Origin: Candidatus Saccharimonadota bacterium | Lineage (GTDB): Bacteria; Patescibacteriota; Saccharimonadia; Saccharimonadales; JAGQNJ01 | Direction of reading: 5' to 3' | Assembly (NCBI GenBank): GCA_020428115.1 | Contig: JAGQNJ010000016.1 | Location: forward strand, 1-16,341 | DNA: 16,341 nucleotides | Shown: positions 8,004 through 14,401 of the stretch, piece after piece | How the letters are laid out: the number at the start of each line of letters is the position of its first letter | Position numbering within the stretch: the stretch's first letter is position 1 | Position numbers and translations under genes: made by a program | Notes under the pieces: model-generated | Told to the model about the DNA's origin: nothing | The model's database searches: none | Seen by the model: only the letters and a program-made list of their open reading frames with translations

Positions 8004-8500
8004 GCCAAGAAACTAACTGCATAGTTATTGCCCATGATATGCGCAGCACTCACAATGTGGGCTCCTTGCTTCGAACTGCTGAGGGTCTTGGGGTAACGGT
8101 CTATATATCAGGCTACACTCCGTACCCAAGTGTCGCAAACGATACGCGCTTACCGCACATTGCACAGAAATTAACCAAGCAGATTAGCAAAACCGCACTC
8201 GGGGCCGAAAAGAGCGCATGGAAGCACGCGCAGGACATAATCAAGCTCATCGCAGAGCTCAAACAACAGGGCTACACCGTGGTAGCACTAGAGCAAGCGC
8301 CAAACTCGGTATCATTGCCTGAGTTTACACCGTCCAAAAAGGTCGCCGTATTGTTAGGCAGAGAAGTTGACGGTATCGACCCTGAGCTTATGCAACACTG
8401 TGACTTGATAGTTGAAATACCAATGTTCGGGAGCAAAGAATCGTTCAATGTAGTAGAGGCTGCCACGATGGCGATGTACCACCTGCGCTTTGTGCCGTAG
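8000..8500 (+). CDS. SpoU/TrmH-family RNA 2'-O-methyltransferase
   Basis: A 166-residue SPOUT-fold methyltransferase that transfers a methyl group from S-adenosylmethionine to a ribose 2'-OH of tRNA or rRNA. The three family motifs are present: RSTHNVGSLLRTAEGLG (residues 15-31, with the catalytic arginine), VLLGREVDGID (117-127) and VEIPMFGSKESFNV (138-151), the last with Phe where SLNV is usual. There is no N-terminal substrate-binding domain, so it is a minimal form close in size to TrmL. The RNA target cannot be read from the sequence. The gene overlaps dnaE by 4 bp (ATGA) and lacks an SD, implying coupled translation with the polymerase gene. Confidence 0.9.
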   Translation: MSQETNCIVIAHDMRSTHNVGSLLRTAEGLGVTVYISGYTPYPSVANDTRLPHIAQKLTKQISKTALGAEKSAWKHAQDIIKLIAELKQQGYTVVALEQAPNSVSLPEFTPSKKVAVLLGREVDGIDPELMQHCDLIVEIPMFGSKESFNVVEAATMAMYHLRFVP

Positions 8501-8502
8501 AG

Positions 8503-8512
8503 AACAATTGTT
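8503..8512. repeat. Palindrome AACAATTGTT over the purD-like -35 box
   Basis: A perfect 10-bp palindrome overlapping the -35 hexamer TTGTTA (8508-8513). A further AACAAT copy follows the -10 box at 8538-8543, and ACAATA is repeated in tandem at 8533-8544. The arrangement is operator-like but short. Confidence 0.35.
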
Positions 8513-8537
8513 AAGTAAATACGAAACGCAGTACAAT
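8508..8537 (+). promoter_or_regulatory. Promoter of the purD-like gene (TTGTTA-18-TACAAT), probably leaderless
   Basis: The -35 TTGTTA (8508-8513) and -10 TACAAT (8532-8537) are separated by 18 bp. The -10 ends 8 nt before the ATG at 8546. A TAG directly precedes that ATG in frame, so no earlier start is possible, and there is no SD. Confidence 0.65.
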
Positions 8538-8545
8538 AACAATAG

Positions 8546-9847
8546 ATGGCAGAGACTTTACCGTATCCTGAACTGGAGACAAAAGAGACGCTGAACGTAT
8601 GGGTTTTGGATGCTGGTGGCAGAGGACATGCGCTTGGGTATAAGCTTGCTCAAGCAGAGAGGATCGGGAATATCGTATTTTCACCTGGCAACGGAGGTAC
8701 TGAAGATATTGGAGAGAACTGTGCAGTAGACTTTGATGACTCCCAGGAGATTGGTGAATTCTGTGGCGAGTACGATATAGACTTAGCGGTCGTGGGAATG
8801 GATCGACTGCTTGCGAACGGTGTCGTTGGTGTGATTAGGTCACATGGTGTCGCTGCTTTTGGGCCGACACAACAACAAGCACGTATTGAAAGTGATCGCT
8901 CATATGCGAAGGACATTATGAAGTATGCAGGCATACCAACTGCTAAGTACGAAGTATTTGATGAGTATACAGCGGCACAGGAGCACTGTGATAGCCGGCA
9001 GCTGCCTTATGTTGTAAAAGCAAATGGCCTTGCCGACGGTAAGGGTGTAACAATTTGCCGCGAGAGAGGCGATGTAAGTCGTGTGCTTAGGGAGATGATG
9101 TTGCTAGATCGGTTTGGCGCTTCGGGTGACAGGGTTATTGTTGAGGAGTTTTTGGTAGGCCAGGAGATTTCGGAGCACGATATTTGTAGCCAAGGTATTT
9201 ACAAAACATTTATTTCTGCGCAAGATCACAAGCAATTAGGTGATGGTGATACTGGTCCAATGACCGGTGGCATGGGCACAATCGCCCCTGTACCGTGGTT
9301 TGATGCTAGCCAGATTAGTGAGGCTGCGCGCAGTAGTGTAGAACCGCTACTCGATGCTACGAGCTTTGAAGGCCTACTATTTACTGGACATATGGTAACC
9401 ACCGACGGCCCAAAGGTAGTTGAATACAATGCTCGATTTGGTGACCCAGAGACACAGGTGTTTATGCAGCGCATGAAGTCTGATCTACTAGAGCATTTAG
9501 TTGCCGCCGTAAATGGTCATTTGTATACAGAGCGGATTGACTGGCATGAGGGATATTCTGTCTGTGTGGTTGCTGCAAGCGAAGGATACCCCGATCCCGT
9601 GATGCCTGGACAGAAAATCACAGGGCTTGATAGTACTAATGAAGATGTCACAATTTTCCATGCTGGTACTACTAAGCAGGGCGATGAGTATTATTCTACT
9701 GCTGGCAGGGTGCTTGGTGTTACTGGTAGCGGCCCGAGCATTGACATCGCAAGAGACAGAGCCTATGCAGTCATAGAGCGGTTGCGTTTTGATGAAAAGA
9801 AGCCAATATTTAGGACAGACATAGGAAAAAGACCCTCACCTTTCTAA
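8546..9847 (+). CDS. purD: Phosphoribosylamine-glycine ligase-like ATP-grasp protein (PurD)
   Basis: A 433-residue protein with full PurD layout: N-domain, ATP-grasp and C-domain. PurD joins glycine to 5-phosphoribosylamine in de novo purine synthesis. Supporting motifs are PGNGGT (47-52), FGPTQQQARIES, GIPTAKYEVF, GLADGKGV (161-168), AQDHK (225-229), TGGMG (240-244), EYNARFGDPETQ (293-304), and a C-terminal FHAGT with AGRVLGVTGSG. Several normally conserved stretches differ: GGREHAL is GGRGHAL (24-30), GPEAPL is GMDRLL (84-89), GSKAF is SDRSY (116-120), KADGL is KANGL (158-162) and GPNTGG is GPMTGG (237-242). The ATP-grasp core near the C-terminal half is better kept than the N-domain. It is transcribed alone with no other purine gene nearby, so the substrate may not be the classical one. 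Family membership is firm, the exact reaction less so. Confidence 0.85.
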   Translation: MAETLPYPELETKETLNVWVLDAGGRGHALGYKLAQAERIGNIVFSPGNGGTEDIGENCAVDFDDSQEIGEFCGEYDIDLAVVGMDRLLANGVVGVIRSHGVAAFGPTQQQARIESDRSYAKDIMKYAGIPTAKYEVFDEYTAAQEHCDSRQLPYVVKANGLADGKGVTICRERGDVSRVLREMMLLDRFGASGDRVIVEEFLVGQEISEHDICSQGIYKTFISAQDHKQLGDGDTGPMTGGMGTIAPVPWFDASQISEAARSSVEPLLDATSFEGLLFTGHMVTTDGPKVVEYNARFGDPETQVFMQRMKSDLLEHLVAAVNGHLYTERIDWHEGYSVCVVAASEGYPDPVMPGQKITGLDSTNEDVTIFHAGTTKQGDEYYSTAGRVLGVTGSGPSIDIARDRAYAVIERLRFDEKKPIFRTDIGKRPSPF

Positions 9848-9851
9848 AAAA

Positions 9852-9860
9852 TGATACAAT
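9852..9860 (+). promoter_or_regulatory. Extended -10 promoter (TGATACAAT) of the CAP-domain gene, probably leaderless
   Basis: TGn plus TACAAT ends 6 nt before the ATG at 9867. An in-frame TGA at 9852-9854 forbids earlier starts except an ATG at 9861, which would touch the -10 box. The spacing favours 9867. Confidence 0.6.
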
Positions 9861-9866
9861 ATGCTT

Positions 9867-10784
9867 ATGCCTGCCCAAAAGGCGCGTAAGACAAAGCACA
9901 CATCTCTTACGCCGAAACACAAACATACCAAAGAATACGTCAAAGTCTACTGGCCGTATTTGCCATTGATGATGATAGTCATGCTGATTTTGGCTATCTG
10001 GCAGCCGTGGCAGAGGACTTTCTTTAATAAGGGTGTGCTGCCATACGCAACGAGTGTTAGCGTCACGAGTCTTTTGGATGCTACCAATAACCAGCGCCTT
10101 GCAAATGGCGGCTCAGCACTTGCACTTAACAACGAGCTATCGCAAGCGGCTCAGGCAAAGGCCTACGATATGGCTGCGCACGACTACTGGTCGCATACAT
10201 CTCCTGATGGTTCAGCGCCATGGATGTTTATCACCAATGCAGGGTATGAATACAAGAAAGCGGGTGAGAACCTAGCCTATGGTTTTGTGACAAGCACAGA
10301 TGTTGTGAATGGTTGGATGAATAGCCCGTCTCATAAGCAGAATCTCCTGGACGGTAACTATAAGGATGTAGGATTTGGCTTTGTAGATAGTCCAAACTTT
10401 GATGGCAACGGGCCGGCCACAGTTGTGGTGGCTATGTACGGCCAGCCAGCACATGATGAGGCACCTGTTGTTGCACAGACTGCAGTCAATCCACCCGCTC
10501 AATCTTTTAGTACGCTGGGCAACTATACCGGTGAGCCTGTGCCACAAACCATTAGTAAAATACAAACGTTTACACGGGGTCTTACACCATGGGCTCAATA
10601 TGCTATTGGCATAATTATCGGTGCAGTGGCTATGTACTTACTGATCAAGCATAGCCTGCAGTTACGCCGGGCTTTTGCGAAAGGTGAGCGGTTTGTAGTG
10701 CACCACCCTCTGCTAGATGTCACCCTAGTTGCCTTGTTGGTTCTAGGGTTTATGGTTGTACAACGAGTAGGGGTTATCCTCTAG
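9867..10784 (+). CDS. CAP/SCP-domain protein with three membrane segments
   Basis: A 305-residue membrane protein. A very basic N-terminus (residues 1-27) precedes a hydrophobic helix at about 30-47. An extracytoplasmic CAP/SCP (cysteine-rich secretory protein, antigen 5, PR-1) domain spans about 68-193, with the typical cavity residues His110 (HDYWSH), Glu134 (GENLAYG) and His156 (SPSHKQNLL), and the final strand VVVAMYGQP. A Pro-rich linker leads to two further helices (about 243-261 and 283-303) joined by a basic cytoplasmic loop (LRRAFAKGER). The topology is therefore inside, CAP outside, then a hairpin back in and out. Bacterial CAP domains are mostly extracellular or periplasmic, and their activity is usually unknown. 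Membrane anchoring at both ends is less usual. The gene is separately promoted. Confidence 0.9.
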   Translation: MPAQKARKTKHTSLTPKHKHTKEYVKVYWPYLPLMMIVMLILAIWQPWQRTFFNKGVLPYATSVSVTSLLDATNNQRLANGGSALALNNELSQAAQAKAYDMAAHDYWSHTSPDGSAPWMFITNAGYEYKKAGENLAYGFVTSTDVVNGWMNSPSHKQNLLDGNYKDVGFGFVDSPNFDGNGPATVVVAMYGQPAHDEAPVVAQTAVNPPAQSFSTLGNYTGEPVPQTISKIQTFTRGLTPWAQYAIGIIIGAVAMYLLIKHSLQLRRAFAKGERFVVHHPLLDVTLVALLVLGFMVVQRVGVIL

Positions 10785-10805
10785 GTATCTATTATCTGCT
10801 TTTAG

Positions 10806-10819
10806 ATTAAACCGTTAAT
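10806..10819. repeat. Inverted repeat ATTAA-ACCG-TTAAT upstream of the pilB-like -10
   Basis: Perfect 5-bp arms at 10806-10810 and 10815-10819 end 3 nt before the -10 box, in the promoter spacer. It is AT-rich and short, so chance occurrence is quite possible. Confidence 0.25.
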
Positions 10820-10822
10820 GCT

Positions 10823-10828
10823 TATAAT
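10823..10828 (+). promoter_or_regulatory. -10 box (TATAAT) of the PilB-like gene, probably leaderless
   Basis: A consensus hexamer ends 6 nt before the ATG at 10835. The intervening bases (GTAACC) hold no SD, and an in-frame TAA occurs at 10808-10810. TTTAGA at 10801-10806 is a weak -35 candidate at 16 bp. Confidence 0.65.
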
Positions 10829-10834
10829 GTAACC

Positions 10835-12439
10835 ATGTCTCAAGATGCCCGTCGCGATGAAGAACAGGCTACGCTAAAGCGTGCCCGCATACTAGGTTTG
10901 CCGTATATTGATACTTCACAGATACAGCAGAAACAGCTATACAAGGATATACTAACGGTTCCTGAACTCTATAATCTCAAGGTTATTCCAATTGTGGCAG
11001 ACAAAAGTAATATTACATTTGGAGTTACAAACACGACGTCACAGCAGACGATGTCAATGCTTCGACAGCGGTTTTTGGATCAACGTCTGAACTTCTCGCT
11101 CATATCCGACGCAGGCTATCGTGACTATATGCGGCTGTATGATCCTCCAAAGCAGGTTGTATACCAAGACATTGAGCTTACAAATGCAGGCACGGACGAT
11201 TTGATATCCAAAGTTTCCGGTATGCTTGAGCAGGTAAAGGCAAATGACATGCTGGCATATCTTGTACAGCAAGCGCATAAGCTCGGTGCATCAGATATAC
11301 ACCTGGAAAATCAGAGAACATATGTACGCATACGGTTGCGAATTGACGGTGTGCTGCACCCAATTGCAAGACTAACACCAGAGAAGACCCGTGTGTTGCT
11401 ATCGGCTATCGCGAGCGCTGCCAATGTCTCCACTCAGGCTGACGATGCACAACAGGGGCACATATCCCAACATCTTCGCATGGAAGATGGCTCGGAGGTA
11501 GATATTAACTTGCGCGTTGAAACAGTGCCGACCATAGATGGTATGGATGTGGTAATGCGTTTGTTTAATATGAACCAAGACATGTACAAACTGGACAAGC
11601 TTGGGTTAACGCCCGAGCACCGTAAGATGCTTGATGATATTATCGCGAAGCCTACTGGCCTTGTGCTTGCCGTTGGTCCAACTGGTTCGGGTAAAACGAC
11701 AACCCTGTACTCTATTTTGAACTCATTAAATACTGAAGAACGCAAAATTATTACGGTCGAGGATCCAGTTGAGTACCAGTTTGAAGGTGTAACCCAGATA
11801 TCTGTTACGAGCAAAACGGGTGAAGAAACAGGTTTTGCCGATAAGCTGCGAGCCGTACTGCGACTTGATCCAGACATAGTTATGATTGGCGAGATTAGGG
11901 ATATGGACACGGCCAAAACAGCATTGCAAGCGTCACTAACAGGGCATTTGGTGTTATCAACATTTCACGCTGCCTCTGCCGCTGCAGCCTTAACACGGCT
12001 CATGGACGTAATCGGAGAGAATCCACTGTTTGTTTCTGCGATCCGGCTTGTCATGGCTCAGCGCTTGGTTCGACGGCTTGATGACACTACTAAGGTCGCC
12101 TATGAGCCATCAGAGGCTGAACTTAAGCAAATAAAAGCTGCGCTAGAAACCATGCCAGAGAATACACAAAAACCTGCATTAGAGGGCATTAAGCTGTATA
12201 AACCAGGTAAGTCGGCCGATAACCCATATGGGTATAAGGGCCAATTGGCTATTCGGGAGCAGTTTGTGATGAGTGGCGAGATTCTTACCCTTTTGCAGGG
12301 GGGCAACAAAAATACGAGTGTTGAGGAAATAGAGGCAGCAGCCATAAAAAGTGGAATGATGACTATGTACCAGCAAGGCATCTTGAAAGTGCTTGCTGGT
12401 GAAACGACTATGAGTGAACTTGCACGAGTTATTGGATAA
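10835..12439 (+). CDS. PilB/GspE-like type IV pilus or type II secretion ATPase
   Basis: A 534-residue hexameric secretion ATPase of the GspE/PilB family, which powers pilus assembly or pseudopilus movement from the cytoplasmic face. It has an N-terminal T2SSE_N-type domain (about 1-110), then the N2 domain with GASDIHLENQRTYVRIRLRIDG-type signature, Walker A GPTGSGKT (281-288), an Asp box ITVEDPVEYQFEG, Walker B VMIGEIRD (349-356, Glu353) and a His box LTGHLVLSTFHAASA. The family's tetracysteine zinc motif after the His box is absent; I see no cysteine in the whole protein, and the region is replaced by a lysine- and glutamate-rich insert before NPYGYKGQLAIRE. No pilC, pilM, pilT or pilin gene lies in the window. 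Patescibacteria commonly carry type IV pili, and that is the likeliest role. PilT is less likely, given the N-terminal domain. Confidence 0.92.
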   Translation: MSQDARRDEEQATLKRARILGLPYIDTSQIQQKQLYKDILTVPELYNLKVIPIVADKSNITFGVTNTTSQQTMSMLRQRFLDQRLNFSLISDAGYRDYMRLYDPPKQVVYQDIELTNAGTDDLISKVSGMLEQVKANDMLAYLVQQAHKLGASDIHLENQRTYVRIRLRIDGVLHPIARLTPEKTRVLLSAIASAANVSTQADDAQQGHISQHLRMEDGSEVDINLRVETVPTIDGMDVVMRLFNMNQDMYKLDKLGLTPEHRKMLDDIIAKPTGLVLAVGPTGSGKTTTLYSILNSLNTEERKIITVEDPVEYQFEGVTQISVTSKTGEETGFADKLRAVLRLDPDIVMIGEIRDMDTAKTALQASLTGHLVLSTFHAASAAAALTRLMDVIGENPLFVSAIRLVMAQRLVRRLDDTTKVAYEPSEAELKQIKAALETMPENTQKPALEGIKLYKPGKSADNPYGYKGQLAIREQFVMSGEILTLLQGGNKNTSVEEIEAAAIKSGMMTMYQQGILKVLAGETTMSELARVIG

Positions 12440-12443
12440 ATAC

Positions 12444-12472
12444 TTTCAATTCACATAAATATGTGGCATTAT
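12444..12472 (+). promoter_or_regulatory. Promoter of the WhiB-like gene (TTTCAA-17-CATTAT, extended TGG), probably leaderless
   Basis: A weak -35 TTTCAA (12444-12449) and -10 CATTAT (12467-12472) lie 17 bp apart, with an extended TGn at 12464-12466. The -10 ends 7 nt before the ATG at 12480. An alternative TATTAT at 12470-12475 leaves only 4 nt. There is no SD. Confidence 0.45.
12452..12465. repeat. Dyad CACATA-AA-TATGTG in the whiB-like promoter spacer
   Basis: Perfect 6-bp arms around AA fill the space between the proposed -35 and -10 boxes and cover the extended TG. The 8-mer AAATATGT inside it recurs at 14049-14056, in the divergent promoter region of the malic enzyme gene. This is operator-like. 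Confidence 0.45.
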
Positions 12473-12479
12473 TATCGTC

Positions 12480-12887
12480 ATGGATAAACTTGGCTACATG
12501 GGTGACCCATATCATGATGGTACATTGACACGCGATCAATACGATTTGGTACGCGCCGAAACGCAGCAGGACACACAAACGGCTGTGCCACAGCCGCAAG
12601 AATCAACTGAAGATACTGAGCCCGCTGCGCACGAAGATGACTGGATGAAACGAGCAGCCTGCAAGTTTGAGGGTGCTACCAGCAACATATTCTTCCCGCC
12701 ATACGGTTTTGAACGTAAGCACGACAAGATTGAGAGAGAGCAACAGGCAAAAGCAATTTGTGCCACCTGTCCAGTTATTGAACCTTGCCTTGAATCAGCT
12801 CTGCAACTCTCAGCCAATCAGCAATTTGGAGTGCAAGGCGGCTTGACAGAAGATGAACGCAAACTGATTCTCCGCAATCGTCGATGA
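12480..12887 (+). CDS. WhiB-like [4Fe-4S] transcriptional regulator
   Basis: A 135-residue protein. The first 50 residues are polar and acidic and probably disordered. The WhiB domain follows: DDWMKRAACKF, an FFPP motif, then AICATCPVIEPCLESAL and a FGVQGGLTEDERKLILR tail. The four cluster cysteines are Cys61, Cys94, Cys97 and Cys103, in the C-xn-C-x2-C-x5-C pattern of the family. The G[VI]WGG turn, which contacts sigma factor in actinobacterial WhiB proteins, reads GVQGG (117-121), so the conserved Trp is replaced. The basic end (RKLILRNRR) resembles the DNA-binding tail. WhiB proteins are known mainly from Actinobacteria and their phages, where they control redox response, division and sporulation. 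The gene is separately promoted and converges with malic enzyme, with 7 bp between stops. Confidence 0.9.
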   Translation: MDKLGYMGDPYHDGTLTRDQYDLVRAETQQDTQTAVPQPQESTEDTEPAAHEDDWMKRAACKFEGATSNIFFPPYGFERKHDKIEREQQAKAICATCPVIEPCLESALQLSANQQFGVQGGLTEDERKLILRNRR

Positions 12888-12894
12888 TTACGAA

Positions 12895-14034
12895 TTAGAC
12901 GATAACTTTGGCAATAGTAGGTACGAGGCGATCATCGAGTACCGGAGGAATAATGCAATCTTTGCTTGGCTTTTCAACCAAGCTAGCAATTACCTTTGCG
13001 GCCGCAATTTTGTGATCATCACTAATCTTGGACACTTTATTATCAAGCGCGCCTCTGAAAATACCAGGAAATGCCAAGGCATTATTGACTTGATTTGGAA
13101 AGTCGCTGCGTCCTGTTGCCATGACTGCAACACCAGCCTTTTCTGCTTCATCTGGCATAATCTCTGGCACGGGGTTGGCCATCGCAAACACAATAGGATC
13201 CTTAGCCATTGATGCGATCATTGCGGGTGTGAGCAAGCCGGGTTTAGAAACACCAATAAATATGTCTGCACCAGCCAGGGCATCCTCGAGGGAACCATGG
13301 ACATTACCTGTATTGGTAAACTCAAGCAGCTTTCGTTTATCAGGATTAAGGTCAGAACGATCCTTGCTTACAATGCCTTTGCTATCAACTGCAATGATTT
13401 CTGGATGGGCGTAGGTATCGAGCAGCTTCATAATGGCTGTACCTGCTGCTCCAGAACCAACAACGACAATGCGACAATCGGAGAGCTTTTTGCCAACAAC
13501 TTTCATGGCGTTGATCAGTCCAGCTAGAACAACAACGGCGGTACCGTGTTGGTCGTCATGAAATACAGGTATATCAAGCTGTTCCTTGAGGCGATCCTCT
13601 ACTTCAAAACACAGTGGTGCCGCGATATCTTCTAGATTTATTCCACCAAAACTCGGTGCAATCGCCGTAACGGCAGCTACAATCTCATCTGCTGTGTGCA
13701 CGTCCAGTACAATCGGCACAGCATCAATATCTGCGAAGTGTTTGAAGAGCATAGCTTTGCCTTCCATGACAGGCAAAGCTCCATATGGCCCAATATCGCC
13801 AAGTCCGAGGACAGCCGAACCATCACTAATGACCGCCACAGCGTTGTTGAGCCAGGTATAGTCACGAGCCTGCTCGGGATGCTTGGCGACATAACTCGAG
13901 ACGGCCGCGACCCCAGGTGTGTAGTAGGTGCTAAGCTTGTCCTTGCTATCTAGCGTATCCTTGAGCCTTAGGCCAATCTTACCAGCAAGCTTTTTGTGTT
14001 TGTCGAGCGCTTCTTGAGAGTAGTCTTTTGCCAT
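12895..14034 (-). CDS. Malic enzyme (oxaloacetate-decarboxylating malate dehydrogenase)
   Basis: Converts malate to pyruvate and CO2 with reduction of NAD(P). The 379-residue product is the short bacterial type (MaeB N-terminal half / YtsJ-like), without the phosphotransacetylase domain of E. coli MaeB. Visible are the catalytic tyrosine in YYTPGVA (Tyr38), lysine in EGKAM (Lys93), metal ligands in NLEDI (Glu135, Asp136) and FHDDQHGT (Asp160, Asp161), and a Rossmann GSGAAG (193-198), followed by VFAMANPVPEI and FPNQVNNALAFPGIFRGAL-type segments. An in-frame TAA directly precedes the ATG, so the start is certain. The choice between NAD and NADP cannot be read from the sequence. It is transcribed alone, converging with the whiB-like gene and diverging from the 83-residue orphan. 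Confidence 0.96.
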   Translation of the reverse strand: MAKDYSQEALDKHKKLAGKIGLRLKDTLDSKDKLSTYYTPGVAAVSSYVAKHPEQARDYTWLNNAVAVISDGSAVLGLGDIGPYGALPVMEGKAMLFKHFADIDAVPIVLDVHTADEIVAAVTAIAPSFGGINLEDIAAPLCFEVEDRLKEQLDIPVFHDDQHGTAVVVLAGLINAMKVVGKKLSDCRIVVVGSGAAGTAIMKLLDTYAHPEIIAVDSKGIVSKDRSDLNPDKRKLLEFTNTGNVHGSLEDALAGADIFIGVSKPGLLTPAMIASMAKDPIVFAMANPVPEIMPDEAEKAGVAVMATGRSDFPNQVNNALAFPGIFRGALDNKVSKISDDHKIAAAKVIASLVEKPSKDCIIPPVLDDRLVPTIAKVIV

Positions 14035-14040
14035 TTACTC

Positions 14041-14049
14041 ATAATAACA
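14041..14049 (-). promoter_or_regulatory. Extended -10 promoter of the malic enzyme gene, probably leaderless
   Basis: Read on the minus strand, TGTTATTAT (TGn plus TATTAT) ends 6 nt before the ATG at 14034. An in-frame TAA directly before the ATG rules out an earlier start. It lies only a few bases from the -10 box of the divergent gene, so the two promoters must influence each other. Confidence 0.6.
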
Positions 14050-14055
14050 AATATG

Positions 14056-14061
14056 TATAAT
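14056..14061 (+). promoter_or_regulatory. -10 box (TATAAT) of the 83-residue gene
   Basis: A consensus hexamer preceded by TG, 37 nt before the ATG at 14099. It would give a leader of about 30 nt that contains an SD, unlike the leaderless heads elsewhere in the window. Confidence 0.5.
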
Positions 14062-14086
14062 AGGAACCTGTTGTTAAAAAGCACAC

Positions 14087-14092
14087 AGAGGA
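14087..14092 (+). promoter_or_regulatory. Shine-Dalgarno AGAGGA of the 83-residue gene
   Basis: It lies 6 nt before the ATG at 14099. This supports that small frame as a real gene. Confidence 0.55.
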
Positions 14093-14098
14093 ATATAC

Positions 14099-14350
14099 AT
14101 GCCAGAACAATCTTCTCCCCAAGATCCAGCTAATATTATTGATGATCGAGAAAGGGCACTGTCCCGTCTCAATGAACTGGGCGTTGGTATAACACGTAAT
14201 CTCGGCGCAGCAGCACTCGTGCCTACGGAACGACGCGCTCTGGATCCTGTCATAGATTGCGGAGATATGCGTGGGGTACTTGGTGACGTGCCGCGTACAT
14301 ATCAAGACGGTGGTGTCTACGATTTGAACACGGGCCGGAGAATACTCTAG
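14099..14350 (+). CDS. Hypothetical protein, 83 residues
   Basis: I do not recognise a family. The protein is soluble, with an acidic proline-containing N-terminus (PEQSSPQDPANIIDDRE), a helical middle (RALSRLNELGVGITRNLGAA), one cysteine (VIDCGDM) and a Gly/Asp/Tyr-rich C-terminus (YQDGGVYDLNTGRRIL) that looks like a short beta hairpin. There is no membrane segment or signal peptide. A good SD and a consensus -10 box support expression. It sits between the divergent malic enzyme gene and rplS, which has its own promoter starting 14 bp after this stop. It could be a Patescibacteria-specific small protein. Confidence 0.65.
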   Translation: MPEQSSPQDPANIIDDRERALSRLNELGVGITRNLGAAALVPTERRALDPVIDCGDMRGVLGDVPRTYQDGGVYDLNTGRRIL

Positions 14351-14363
14351 AAGCCCTTAGGTG

Positions 14364-14392
14364 TTGCATCAGGGGCGGAAAGGTGCTAGGAT
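14364..14392 (+). promoter_or_regulatory. Promoter of rplS (TTGCAT-17-TAGGAT with extended TGC)
   Basis: The -35 TTGCAT (14364-14369) and -10 TAGGAT (14387-14392) are 17 bp apart, with TGn at 14384-14386. The -10 ends 9 nt before the ATG at 14402, giving at most a leader of 2-3 nt. An in-frame TAG lies at the start of the -10 box. There is no SD in the 9-nt spacer, even though this is a highly expressed ribosomal gene. It is the best-matched promoter in the window. Confidence 0.65.
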
Positions 14393-14401
14393 AGACAAGT
14401 T

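Noticed and set aside
7394..8053. 219-residue open frame on the minus strand opposite the end of dnaE
   Set aside because: It is a Ser/Thr/Cys-rich shadow of dnaE codons with no SD or recognisable domain; dnaE on the other strand is certain.
14354..14374. CCCT...AGGG hairpin as a terminator before rplS
   Set aside because: It has only four pairs with a 13-nt loop and no T-run, and it overlaps the rplS -35 box.
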